A model generated the notes under the pieces. That model did not search any database, was not told the origin of the DNA, and saw only the letters and a program-made list of their open reading frames with translations. Positions 27,822-35,497 of a DNA stretch of 64,000 nt are shown piece after piece. Origin of the DNA: Geminicoccus harenae (lineage in GTDB: Bacteria; Pseudomonadota; Alphaproteobacteria; Geminicoccales; Geminicoccaceae); assembly GCF_019800005.1 (NCBI RefSeq), contig NZ_JABGCL010000021.1, positions 36,847 through 100,846 on the forward strand. The letters are read 5' to 3'. The first letter of the stretch is position 1. Every line of letters starts with the position of its first letter. The position numbers were made by a program, and so were the translations under genes.

Positions 27822-28185
27822 CGTCATGTCCTCCAGTGGTGCAATCGCCGACGCAGCCGGCAGCGCCTGCTCCCAGGACAGAGCATGGCACATGCTATAC
27901 CCGGCCGGGTCGGACCTTCCCGCCTGCATGTGCCTGAAGGGCATAGTCAACCGGACCTTCGGGCGACCACTCATATCGACCGCCAAGGCAGGCTAGCAGA
28001 AGGATTCTTCTAGGATACTACCAGCCGCCCATCAGCACCACGTCCTGATAGGCGGTGACCTGCTGGCGATTTTTCCGAGAAAATCAAGAACCGAACAATA
28101 CTGGCGGAAGTCTTCGCGACAACTTCGGCTGAAGTCGTGTGAACATCCGGAGCGACGGGCTCGCAGGCCAGCCGATGCTCTGCCG
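27822..28185. other. Intergenic region, no clear gene
   Basis: These 364 bases lie between the lectin-like gene and ubiX, both on the minus strand. They hold the lectin promoter region. Near 28017-28065 a minus-strand frame reads RQQVTAYQDVVLMGGW then stop, faintly like the end of an outer-membrane efflux protein, but 16 residues are too few to call. I see nothing else. Confidence 0.4.
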
Positions 28186-28770
28186 TCAACTCGTTATTGG
28201 TGCGTCGTCACGCCAGCGATGCGCCAGCCCGGCATCGAGGTCGAACAGGTCCAGGACCCGGCCGATCGTATGGTCGACCATGTCCTCGATGCTGCGCGGC
28301 CTGGCGTAGAAGGCCGGCACGGGCGGGGCGACGATCGCACCCATCTCCGTGACCGCCAGGAGGTTGCGGCAGTGACCCAGATGCAGCGGCGTCTCGCGCG
28401 CCAGCAGCACCAGCCGGCGGCGCTCCTTGAGCACGACATCGGCCGCCCGCGTCAGCAGGTTGTCGGTCACGCCCGAGGCGATCGCGGCCACCGTCTTCAT
28501 CGAGCAGGGTGCCACCACCATGCCGAGCGTCCGGTAGCTCCCCGACGCGATGCACGCCCCCACGTCCGCCACCGGATGGACCCGGTCGGCCAGCGCCTCG
28601 ATCGTGTCGATCGACCGATCCAGCTCATAGGCGATGGTCAGCCGCGCCGCCCTGGTGAGGATCAGGTGGGTTTCCACGTCCAGGTCGCGCGCCACCTCAA
28701 GCAGTCGGGCGCCATAGACCGCACCGGATGCCCCGGTGATGCCCACGATCAGGCGGGGGCGGCTGCTCAT
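28186..28770 (-). CDS. ubiX: UbiX-family flavin prenyltransferase
   Basis: A 194-aa flavoprotein that prenylates FMN to make the cofactor of UbiD-type decarboxylases. The FMN-binding start LIVGITGASGAVYGARLLEV, the ASGSYRTLGMVVAPCSMKTVAAIASG core (about 85-110) and the LLARETPLHLGHCRNLLAVTEMGA segment (about 135-158) are all conserved. Length fits the family. Its ATG overlaps the zur stop (ATGA), so expression is coupled to that regulator gene. No ubiD is in the window. A ubiquinone-pathway role is likely. Confidence 0.92.
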   Translation of the reverse strand: MSSRPRLIVGITGASGAVYGARLLEVARDLDVETHLILTRAARLTIAYELDRSIDTIEALADRVHPVADVGACIASGSYRTLGMVVAPCSMKTVAAIASGVTDNLLTRAADVVLKERRRLVLLARETPLHLGHCRNLLAVTEMGAIVAPPVPAFYARPRSIEDMVDHTIGRVLDLFDLDAGLAHRWRDDAPITS

Positions 28771-29264
28771 GTCTGGGCGCCCGCCGCTTCGGACGCGGCG
28801 CAGTTGCGGCACAGACCGGCCAGTTCCACCGTGCGGCTTTCCACCTGGAACCCGCTGGCTTTGGCGATCCCGGCCAGCGCCGTGTCCAGTTCGCCTGCGG
28901 CCAGCTCCGCCACCTCACCGCAGCAGCGGCACAGGAGGAAGGCGCTGCTGTGCGGCTCGTCGGGATGCGGGCAGCCGATGAAGGCGTTCAGCCGGTCGAT
29001 CCGATGGACCAGCCCCTGCCCCACCAGGAAGTCGAGCGCCCGGTACACGGTGGGCGGTGCTACCCGGCCACGCTCGGCGGACAGGCTTTCCAGGATGTCG
29101 TAGGCGCCGACCGGGCGGTGGCTGGCCCAGACGATCTCCAGGACACGGCGGCGGATCGCCGTCAGCCGGCCGCCATTGCGGCTGCAGACGCGGTCGGCGG
29201 TCGCCAGCGCATCGGCGATGCAGTGCTGGTGGTCGTGCTCGTGGGAGTGCGGGAGGCTGGCCAT
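28767..29264 (-). CDS. zur: Fur-family regulator, Zur-like
   Basis: A 165-aa Fur-family repressor. A histidine-rich start (PHSHEHDHQHC) precedes the winged-helix region (RLTAIRRRVLEIVWASHRPVGAYDIL; PPTVYRALDFLVGQGLVHRID). Metal ligands follow: CPHPDEPHSSAFLLCRCCGEVAEL and a C-terminal CRNC structural zinc pair. The His-rich head and GLVHRIDRLNAFIGC pattern are typical of Zur, the zinc uptake repressor. The start at 29264 is chosen; an ATG at 29297 would add 11 residues. It lies 45 bases after etfB and is coupled to ubiX; no zinc transporter gene is near. Confidence 0.85.
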   Translation of the reverse strand: MASLPHSHEHDHQHCIADALATADRVCSRNGGRLTAIRRRVLEIVWASHRPVGAYDILESLSAERGRVAPPTVYRALDFLVGQGLVHRIDRLNAFIGCPHPDEPHSSAFLLCRCCGEVAELAAGELDTALAGIAKASGFQVESRTVELAGLCRNCAASEAAGAQT

Positions 29265-29309
29265 GTCCCGCCGAACATAGTGTCGCCGCCTCGTCATGTC
29301 AGGCATGCA

Positions 29310-30068
29310 TCAGGAGCGCAGCAGCCCCTCGGCCTCCAGATAGGCCAGGATCACCCGGGCAGCCTCGTCCGGCGGCGGCTGGACCAGGAGCTGGCCTTTG
29401 CCTGCGGTGAACGAGGTGGCCGCGGCCATGCGCGCCGCAGCACCACCCCGGATCCGGCGCACCGGCCGGGCCAGCGGGCGGGCCGGCTCGCTGCGCCAGG
29501 CGGGTGTCGCTGCCGGCTCCTGGACGGTAACAGGCACGGTCCGCGCCCGCAGGGCACGGGCATAGGCCCAGCCGGACGGTGGGGCCGCTCTCGCCGCCGC
29601 CACCAGCACGGCCGGTGCCGGTGCTGCCAGCCGCCGTCGCCGCCCGCCCGGCAGCGCCTGCACCAGGGTCACGCGCTCGGCCAGTTCCTCCACCCCCGCC
29701 ACCTCCGGGATGCAGGCGGCACCCATGGCCTGGGCCAGGGCATAGGGCAGGAGCCCGGTGCCAGCACCCTGCTCCGCCCTGGCGCCCGCCAGCACCAGGG
29801 CCGGGTGCCGCTCCGCGAGCCAGGGGAGGATCGCCGGCAGGGCGTCGGCCTCGGCCGGCAGGTCGAGACGGACCAGGTCGAACGCGGCAAAGCCGGCATA
29901 GACGCGCAGCGCGTCGTCGGCCGGCCCCGCATGCAGGCCGATCAGGCGGTGACCAGACGCGCAGAGCGCCAGGCCCAGCGCCAGGGCGGCGGCATCCCCG
30001 GCTGCCGGGCGCAGGCGCCCGGTCTCGGGATGGCAGCCGGCGGACAGGAGGGCCACGATCTCAGCCAT
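29310..30068 (-). CDS. etfB: Electron transfer flavoprotein beta subunit, dimethylglycine type
   Basis: A 252-aa ETF beta-type protein. The N-terminal MAEIVALLSAGCHPETGRLRPAAGDAAALALGLAL and the central GARAEQGAGTGLLPYALAQAMGAACIPEV segment (the AMP-binding ETF_beta pattern) are recognisable. The C-terminal half diverges from classical EtfB, as in the ETF copies that accompany DgcAB. It overlaps the etfA end by 8 bases. With EtfA it should pass electrons from the demethylase to the DgcB membrane iron-sulfur protein or to ETF-quinone oxidoreductase. Confidence 0.8.
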   Translation of the reverse strand: MAEIVALLSAGCHPETGRLRPAAGDAAALALGLALCASGHRLIGLHAGPADDALRVYAGFAAFDLVRLDLPAEADALPAILPWLAERHPALVLAGARAEQGAGTGLLPYALAQAMGAACIPEVAGVEELAERVTLVQALPGGRRRRLAAPAPAVLVAAARAAPPSGWAYARALRARTVPVTVQEPAATPAWRSEPARPLARPVRRIRGGAAARMAAATSFTAGKGQLLVQPPPDEAARVILAYLEAEGLLRS

Positions 30069-31251
30069 GACGCCGCTGCTCCAGGAGGGTCTGAAGTGCG
30101 GGCATCACCGCCTGGGCGTCGGCCACGATCGCGAGGTCGGCCCGCTCGATCATCTTGGCATGGAGGTCAGTGTTGACCGCCACCACCCGCTGGCAGCGCT
30201 CGATCCCCTGCAGATGTTGCGGGGCCCCACTGATGCCGAAGGCGAGATAGGCCCTGGGCGCCACCAGCGTGCCGGACGCGCCGACCTGGCGGTCGCGGGG
30301 CAGCAGGCCGCGGTCGCAGACTTGGCGCGAGCCGCCCACCGTGGCGTTCAGCCGCGCCGCCAGCGCGTGGAACGCCGGCCAGTCGGTCACCCCGTCGCCG
30401 GCACTGACGATCAGGTCCGCCTCGGCAAGTGGTGCCCCAGTGAGGTCGACGGGAACTTCGCCCAGATCCTCGATGAGGCCGGCATCGGGCCTGACCGCGA
30501 CGGCCACGGGCCGCGCCTCGCGCAGGACGGGCTCCGGCCGGTCGGCGAGCAGCACCTCGTGCAGGGTCATGATCGGCGGCGGCGGGCCCACCAGGTCGAG
30601 CCCGGCGCCGCGTGCGCGGATCTCGTCGGGCTCCAGCCGATGCACGGCGAACGCGGCGGGAAGCCCGGTGGCGGCCGCCAGGCGGCGGGCGACGTCCGCG
30701 CCCAGCAGCGGCGTCTCGGCGAACAGGATGTGGGCCGGGGCGTGGTCGGCCAGCACGGTGCCCAGCACGGAAAGCGCGGCCGCAGGGTCCCACCGGTCCG
30801 GCAGGTCGAGGGCGATATGGCGGTCCACGCCCAGCCGGCCGAGGTCGGGCCGTCCGTGCAGGGTGAGCGCCAGGACCGCCCCCTCCAGCCGGTCGGCCAG
30901 ATCGCGGGCAGCGGCCAGGAGGCCGAGATCGCTGCCTTCCAGCCGCCCGCCCGGCAGGTCGAGCACCGCCAGGATCAGGCAGGCAGGCCGCTCCACGACG
31001 ATCGGCTGCTCCGCCCCCGGCGCGGCCAGGGAGGGCATATGGGCCAGCAGCTCGCCGCCATGCGGGTCCAGGCGCATCCGGCCGGCCGGGCCGGGCACGG
31101 CGGCCGTACGCAGGGCGTGCGGGTCGCGGCGCGGCCGCACCGGTGCTGCCGGTGCCACGTCGCCCAGGATACGGCGCGCCCGGCCGGCGGGACCGACCCG
31201 GGTTGCCCTTGCCCGCTCGGCATGCGGATCGCGGCGCGGGCGGGCGCTCAT
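30061..31251 (-). CDS. etfA: Electron transfer flavoprotein alpha subunit, dimethylglycine type
   Basis: A 396-aa ETF alpha subunit. The C-terminal FAD domain is intact: GGSRQVCDRGLLPRDRQVGASG, LYLAFGISGAPQHLQG-like segment (AYLAFGISGAPQHLQGI) and VAVNTDLHAKMIERADLAIVADA. An N-terminal extension of about 75 residues carries three RRDPHA-like copies, a feature of ETF alpha proteins encoded beside DgcB. The start overlaps the dgcB stop (ATGA). It should bind FAD and accept electrons from DgcA. Confidence 0.87.
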   Translation of the reverse strand: MSARPRRDPHAERARATRVGPAGRARRILGDVAPAAPVRPRRDPHALRTAAVPGPAGRMRLDPHGGELLAHMPSLAAPGAEQPIVVERPACLILAVLDLPGGRLEGSDLGLLAAARDLADRLEGAVLALTLHGRPDLGRLGVDRHIALDLPDRWDPAAALSVLGTVLADHAPAHILFAETPLLGADVARRLAAATGLPAAFAVHRLEPDEIRARGAGLDLVGPPPPIMTLHEVLLADRPEPVLREARPVAVAVRPDAGLIEDLGEVPVDLTGAPLAEADLIVSAGDGVTDWPAFHALAARLNATVGGSRQVCDRGLLPRDRQVGASGTLVAPRAYLAFGISGAPQHLQGIERCQRVVAVNTDLHAKMIERADLAIVADAQAVMPALQTLLEQRRHG

Positions 31252-33173
31252 GCAACCACCCGCTCGGCCGGCACGGCCAGCCGCGCCAGCACCAGCTCGG
31301 CGACCTCGGCGACCGCGGGATAGTCGCCGGTGACCCCGTCCAGCATCACCGCGCAGTTCGGGCAGGCCACCACCACCGTGTCCGCCCCGGTCGCCTTCGC
31401 ATCGGCCATGCGCATGTCCGGAATCCGCCGCGGCCCGGGAATGTCGGTAAGCGGCGCCCCGCCCCCGCCGCCGCAGCAGCGCGCCGTCTTCCCGTGCCGG
31501 GCCATCTCGACCCGCCCCTCGCCCAGCAGGTCGAGCAGCCGGCGCGGCGCCTCGAACTCGCCGTTCCAGCGGCCGAGATAGCAGGGATCGTGATAGGTGA
31601 ACGCGCCTTGTCCATCGCTCGGCTGGAACTGGAGGCGACCGGCCAGGGCCAGCTCCAGCAGGACGGCCGTGTGGTGGACCACCTCGTAATGGCCGCCCAT
31701 CGCCGGGTAATCGTTACGCAGGCTGTTCAGCACGTGCGGGTCGGTGGTGACTATCCGCCGGAAGCGGTAGCGGGCGAGCGTCGCGATGTTGGCTTCCGCC
31801 AGGCGCTGGAACTGCGCCTCGTCGCCTAAGCGCCGGGCGAGGTCGCCGGTGTCCAGCTCCTCCTCGCCCAGCACCGCCAGCTCCAGGCCGGCATGGCGGG
31901 CGACCTGGACGAAGGCGCGGATCGCGCACTGGCCGCGCGGGTCGAAGGCACCATCGCCCAGCCAGAGCAGCAGGTCGGTGCTCTTGACCTCGCGCAGCAG
32001 CGGCAGGTCCAGGTCGACGAACGCATCCATCCGCCGTGCGGCAGCCCGGCCATGGATGTTGTCGGAAGCCGCGAGCTCGGCCAGTGCTGCCGGGGCCTTG
32101 CCCGGCACGGCGCCCAGCTCCAGGGTCTGGAAGCGGCGCAGGTCGATGATCGCGTCGACATGCTCGATCATCATCGGGCAGGCCTCGACACAGGCACGGC
32201 AGGTCGTGCAGGCCCAAAGGGCCGCTGGCGGGATCAGCCCCCCGTCGGCGACCAGCGGCCGGGCGGCACCGCCCTCGCCCACCCGCCCTTCCAGCCCGGG
32301 CCAGCGGCGGCCCGCATAGTGCCGGTCGTCGACATGGTCGGCGGCCTGGGCCATCGCGACCGCGCGGATCACGAATTTCGGGTCGAGCGGCTGGCCGGCG
32401 GCAAAGGCCGGGCACTGTTCCTCGCAGCGGCCGCAGGCCACGCAGGCATCCGCCATCACCAGCCGGTTCCAGGTGAAGTCCTGCGGGGTTTCCACCCCCA
32501 GCTTCGGCGCGTCCAGGTCGATCGGGTGGATGGCGGCCACCGGCCGGTCGGCGGAGAAACGCTGCGCCCTCGGATGGGCGACGAGATTGAGGGCACCGGC
32601 CAGGGCATGGCGCATCGGGCCATGGGCCAGACCATCGGCCAGCTCGAAGGCCGACCAGGCCAGCAGGGCGGCAAAGACCAGCGACGCCGGATGAAACAGG
32701 CCAGGGTCGGCCATGACGCCCGCGGCCGGCAGGGTGAACCAGGCAAGCCCCAGGGCGAAGCCGCCGATCGCCCAGCCGAAGCGGTTCCAGCGCCCCCCGG
32801 ACAGGCGGGGCGGCCGGTCGGTGCGGCGGCGCAGGACGCGCTCGGCACCCAGCAGGGTCAGGCCGCAGGCGAGCAGCAGCGGCCAGGCCAGCCAGGGGCT
32901 GGCGATGCCGAAGCCATGGACCAGGACCAGGAGCAGCAGCGCCAGCACCAGCCCGCCCGCCGCCATCACATGCATGGTGGAGGCATAGCGGTCGCGCGCA
33001 ACCACCTCGTGGACATTGACCAAGTAGCGGCGCGGCAGGGCCAGGAGCCCCGCCAGCCAGTCGACCTTCGCCGGCCGCCCGGCCCGCCAGCCGGCAACCC
33101 GCCCGAGCACCCCGATCAGCGCCCAGCCGAGCGCCCCCAGGAGGATGAGGAGGACGACGCCGCCCGAACCCAT
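31248..33173 (-). CDS. dgcB: DgcB-like membrane iron-sulfur oxidoreductase
   Basis: A 641-aa protein. Residues 1-180 hold about five membrane segments. Two 4Fe-4S motifs follow: CVACGRCEEQCP (Cys244, 247, 250, 254) and CTTCRACVEACP near 310-321. The C-terminal half has the CCG-type cysteine region (HDPCYLGRWNGEF ... TARCCGGGGGAP ... VVACPNCAVMLDG) as in heterodisulfide-reductase-like subunits. In Pseudomonas DgcB is required with DgcA for dimethylglycine demethylation and probably links electrons to the quinone pool. The gene sits 13 bases after dgcA and is coupled to etfA. Confidence 0.87.
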   Translation of the reverse strand: MGSGGVVLLILLGALGWALIGVLGRVAGWRAGRPAKVDWLAGLLALPRRYLVNVHEVVARDRYASTMHVMAAGGLVLALLLLVLVHGFGIASPWLAWPLLLACGLTLLGAERVLRRRTDRPPRLSGGRWNRFGWAIGGFALGLAWFTLPAAGVMADPGLFHPASLVFAALLAWSAFELADGLAHGPMRHALAGALNLVAHPRAQRFSADRPVAAIHPIDLDAPKLGVETPQDFTWNRLVMADACVACGRCEEQCPAFAAGQPLDPKFVIRAVAMAQAADHVDDRHYAGRRWPGLEGRVGEGGAARPLVADGGLIPPAALWACTTCRACVEACPMMIEHVDAIIDLRRFQTLELGAVPGKAPAALAELAASDNIHGRAAARRMDAFVDLDLPLLREVKSTDLLLWLGDGAFDPRGQCAIRAFVQVARHAGLELAVLGEEELDTGDLARRLGDEAQFQRLAEANIATLARYRFRRIVTTDPHVLNSLRNDYPAMGGHYEVVHHTAVLLELALAGRLQFQPSDGQGAFTYHDPCYLGRWNGEFEAPRRLLDLLGEGRVEMARHGKTARCCGGGGGAPLTDIPGPRRIPDMRMADAKATGADTVVVACPNCAVMLDGVTGDYPAVAEVAELVLARLAVPAERVVA

Positions 33174-33186
33174 CAGCCCGGCCCCA

Positions 33187-35232
33187 TCAGAAGGTCAGGC
33201 ACAGCCGGAGGGAGTCGTAGAGGGCCGCATGGATGTTGCGGCAGGCGACCGCATCGCCCACCCGGAACAGCATGAAGCGCCCGTCCGGGTGGCGCACGAT
33301 CTCCTGGGGCAGCCGGTCACGCAGCCGGCGCATGTCGACCTCGCCCAGGTTCCGGCTGAGTGGCTTCAGTTTGAAGTAAATCTCATCGTCGGGCAGCGTG
33401 CCGTGCTCGACCACCACCTGGTCGACCACCCGCTCCTCCTCCTCGTCCGTGTATTCGTTGACCAGCACCGCCACCAGCTTGTTGCCCTCGGGATAGACCT
33501 CGGTCAGCCTTGTGTCCGGGGTGATCACTGCCTTGCTCTTGTAGAGGTCGCGCAGATAGTGGGGGAAGTTGGTCATGCCGACCTCCACCATGAGCTTGCG
33601 CTCCGGCGTCACGACCTCGACCTTGCTGCCGCGCTTGATCAGGAAGCTCGCGACCGAGGGCCCGTGATGGTCGGCATGGTCGTCGAACAGGAGGACGTTC
33701 TCGCCGGGGGCGACGGTGCCGTTCAGGATGTCCCAGGTGCTGACCACGTGGCCAGGCTGGGCCTTGACCTCGTTCAGGTTCGGGTGCCCGCCGGTGGCGA
33801 CCACCACGATGTCGGGGTCCTCCGCCGCCACCGCCTCGACCGTGGCTTCAGTCGCGAGCCGGACCTCCACGCCCAGCTTGCGCAACTGACCGTGCAGCCA
33901 GCGGGTGATGCCGTTCAGGCCTTCCCGCCAGTCGGCCTTACTGGCGAGCGTGATCTGCCCGCCCAGCGCTGGAGCCTTCTCGAACAGGACGACCTGGTGG
34001 CCACGCTCGGCCGAGACCCGGGCGGCCTCCATGCCGGCCGGCCCGCCGCCGATCACCACCACCTTCTTCCCGCCCTGTCCCTTCGGCACGATGTGCGGCA
34101 GGGTCGCCTCCCGGCCGGTGGCGGGGTTCTGGATGCAGATCGCGTCGCCGCCGACATAGATCCGGTCGATGCAGTAGCCGGCCCCCACGCACTGGCGGAT
34201 GTCGTCGGCCCGGCCTTCCCGCAGCTTGTTGACGATGTGCGGGTCGGCGATGTGGGCGCGGGTCATCGCGACCATGTCGACATGGCCCTCCGCCACCGCG
34301 CGGGCAGCGGTGTTCACGTCGGGGATGCGGCCGGCATGAAACACCGGCACCGTGCCGATCTCGCGCTTGATGAGACTCGCCAGGGCGAGATAGGGCGCCA
34401 CCGGCATCGACATGTTGGGGATCAGGTTGGCCAGGCCCCGCTCGGTATAGACGTGGCTGCAGTTGATGTTGAGATAATCGATGCAGCCCTGGCCGACATG
34501 GATGCGGGCGAGCTTGATGGCTTCCTCGGGCGTGATGCCGTCGTCCAGCAGCTCGTCGCCGGACATGCGGATGCCGAACACCATGTCGTCGCCGATGGCC
34601 TTGCGGACCGCCTCGAACAGTTCGAGCGTGAACCGGCTGCGGTTCTCGGTGGAGCCGCCATAGCCATCGGTGCGGCGGTTGACGTGCGGCGACCAGAACT
34701 GGCCCGGCAGATGGCTGTCGGCCAGGACCTCCACCCCATCGAAGCCGCCTTCCTTTAGCCGGCGCGCCGCCGCGGCATAGTCCTGCCGGACCCGCCGGAT
34801 GTCCCAGTCCTCCATCTCCTTGGGAAAGGAGCGGTGCGAGGGCTCGCGCAGGGGCGAGGGTGCTATGGTCGCCATCCAGTTCTCGGCGTCCCAGCGGGTC
34901 CGCCGGCCCATATGGGTGATCTGGCAGAAGATCTTGGCCCCGTGCCGGTGCACCCGCTCGCTGAACTCCTGGAGGAACGGGATGACCTTGTCCTCGCCGA
35001 TGTCGAGCTGGTTCCAGAGTGCGGCCGGGCTGTCCGGCGCCACCGAGGAGGAGCCGCCCACGGAGGTCAGCCCGATGCCGCCCTTGGCCTTCTCCTCGTG
35101 GTAGAGCTGGTAGCGGAGCTGCGGCATGCCGTCCTTGCCGTAGGACGGCGCATGCGAGGTGCTCATCACCCGGTTGCGGATCGTGCAGTTCCGGATGGTC
35201 AAGGGCTGGAACAGCGCGTCGGTCGACGCCAT
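33187..35232 (-). CDS. dgcA: DgcA-like NADH:flavin oxidoreductase, N-demethylase
   Basis: A 681-aa protein of the Old Yellow Enzyme/trimethylamine-dehydrogenase family. An FMN TIM barrel (1-380; SPHVNRRTDGYGGSTENR at 181-198, HAGRIPDV at 299) is followed by an NAD/FAD-like domain with VVVIGGGPAGMEAARV at 391. The iron-sulfur segment CVGAGYC...C (Cys348, Ala351, Cys354, Cys366) lacks one cysteine of the trimethylamine dehydrogenase pattern. Operon order dgcA-dgcB-etfA-etfB matches Pseudomonas dimethylglycine catabolism. The substrate could be dimethylglycine or another N-methyl compound such as stachydrine or a secondary amine. ATG 35232 has GGGGGAT upstream. Confidence 0.85.
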   Translation of the reverse strand: MASTDALFQPLTIRNCTIRNRVMSTSHAPSYGKDGMPQLRYQLYHEEKAKGGIGLTSVGGSSSVAPDSPAALWNQLDIGEDKVIPFLQEFSERVHRHGAKIFCQITHMGRRTRWDAENWMATIAPSPLREPSHRSFPKEMEDWDIRRVRQDYAAAARRLKEGGFDGVEVLADSHLPGQFWSPHVNRRTDGYGGSTENRSRFTLELFEAVRKAIGDDMVFGIRMSGDELLDDGITPEEAIKLARIHVGQGCIDYLNINCSHVYTERGLANLIPNMSMPVAPYLALASLIKREIGTVPVFHAGRIPDVNTAARAVAEGHVDMVAMTRAHIADPHIVNKLREGRADDIRQCVGAGYCIDRIYVGGDAICIQNPATGREATLPHIVPKGQGGKKVVVIGGGPAGMEAARVSAERGHQVVLFEKAPALGGQITLASKADWREGLNGITRWLHGQLRKLGVEVRLATEATVEAVAAEDPDIVVVATGGHPNLNEVKAQPGHVVSTWDILNGTVAPGENVLLFDDHADHHGPSVASFLIKRGSKVEVVTPERKLMVEVGMTNFPHYLRDLYKSKAVITPDTRLTEVYPEGNKLVAVLVNEYTDEEEERVVDQVVVEHGTLPDDEIYFKLKPLSRNLGEVDMRRLRDRLPQEIVRHPDGRFMLFRVGDAVACRNIHAALYDSLRLCLTF

Positions 35233-35364
35233 CGCGAAGGATCCCCCGAAAGCGCACCATGCGCGGGCCAAGTGGGGCGCAGGCCGGATGGGCGTTCTAG
35301 GATCGATGGTGGCGACCGGGGCGGCCGGGCGTCAAGCCCGGGAGCGGCATCACGTGCCGCCTGA

Positions 35365-35413
35365 GAAAAAGCCGGCCGCCGAGCTACGGGGGGACTGGTC
35401 GCTCGGCGGCCGG
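35365..35413 (-). terminator. Intrinsic terminator after the RiPP operon
   Basis: On the minus strand a 13-bp stem (CCGGCCGCCGAGC with its complement at 35401-35413) and a 16-base loop are followed by TTTTTCTC after one base. It lies 85 bases past the TfuA-C11 stop and separates the RiPP operon from the dgc operon. Confidence 0.85.
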
Positions 35414-35476
35414 AGCTCGAAGAATCACGTGCGAGGGAGGCACGAGAACCACGTATGCCCTGCCAGCCCGTCGGTC

Positions 35477-35492
35477 TGTGACATTGATCACA
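35477..35492. promoter_or_regulatory. CRP-type operator, perfect palindromic arms
   Basis: TGTGA-CATTGA-TCACA matches the CRP/FNR-superfamily consensus TGTGA-N6-TCACA with both arms perfect. It lies 245 bases upstream of the dgcA start and 6 bases past the stop of the TfuA-C11 gene. Control of the dgc operon is inferred; distance from the start is large unless the transcript begins well upstream. A cAMP-linked regulator gene lies at 40808. Confidence 0.6.
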
Positions 35493-35497
35493 TGACG

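Noticed and set aside
27830..27891. Start of the lectin-like protein in the frame beginning MPCSVLGAG
   Set aside because: That frame lacks a signal peptide and has the first repeat out of frame; the frame with GGAGG and a signal peptide (27821) is the true start.
28017..28065. Possible end of an outer-membrane efflux protein gene
   Set aside because: Only 16 residues before the stop, with weak similarity; not enough to call a gene or remnant.
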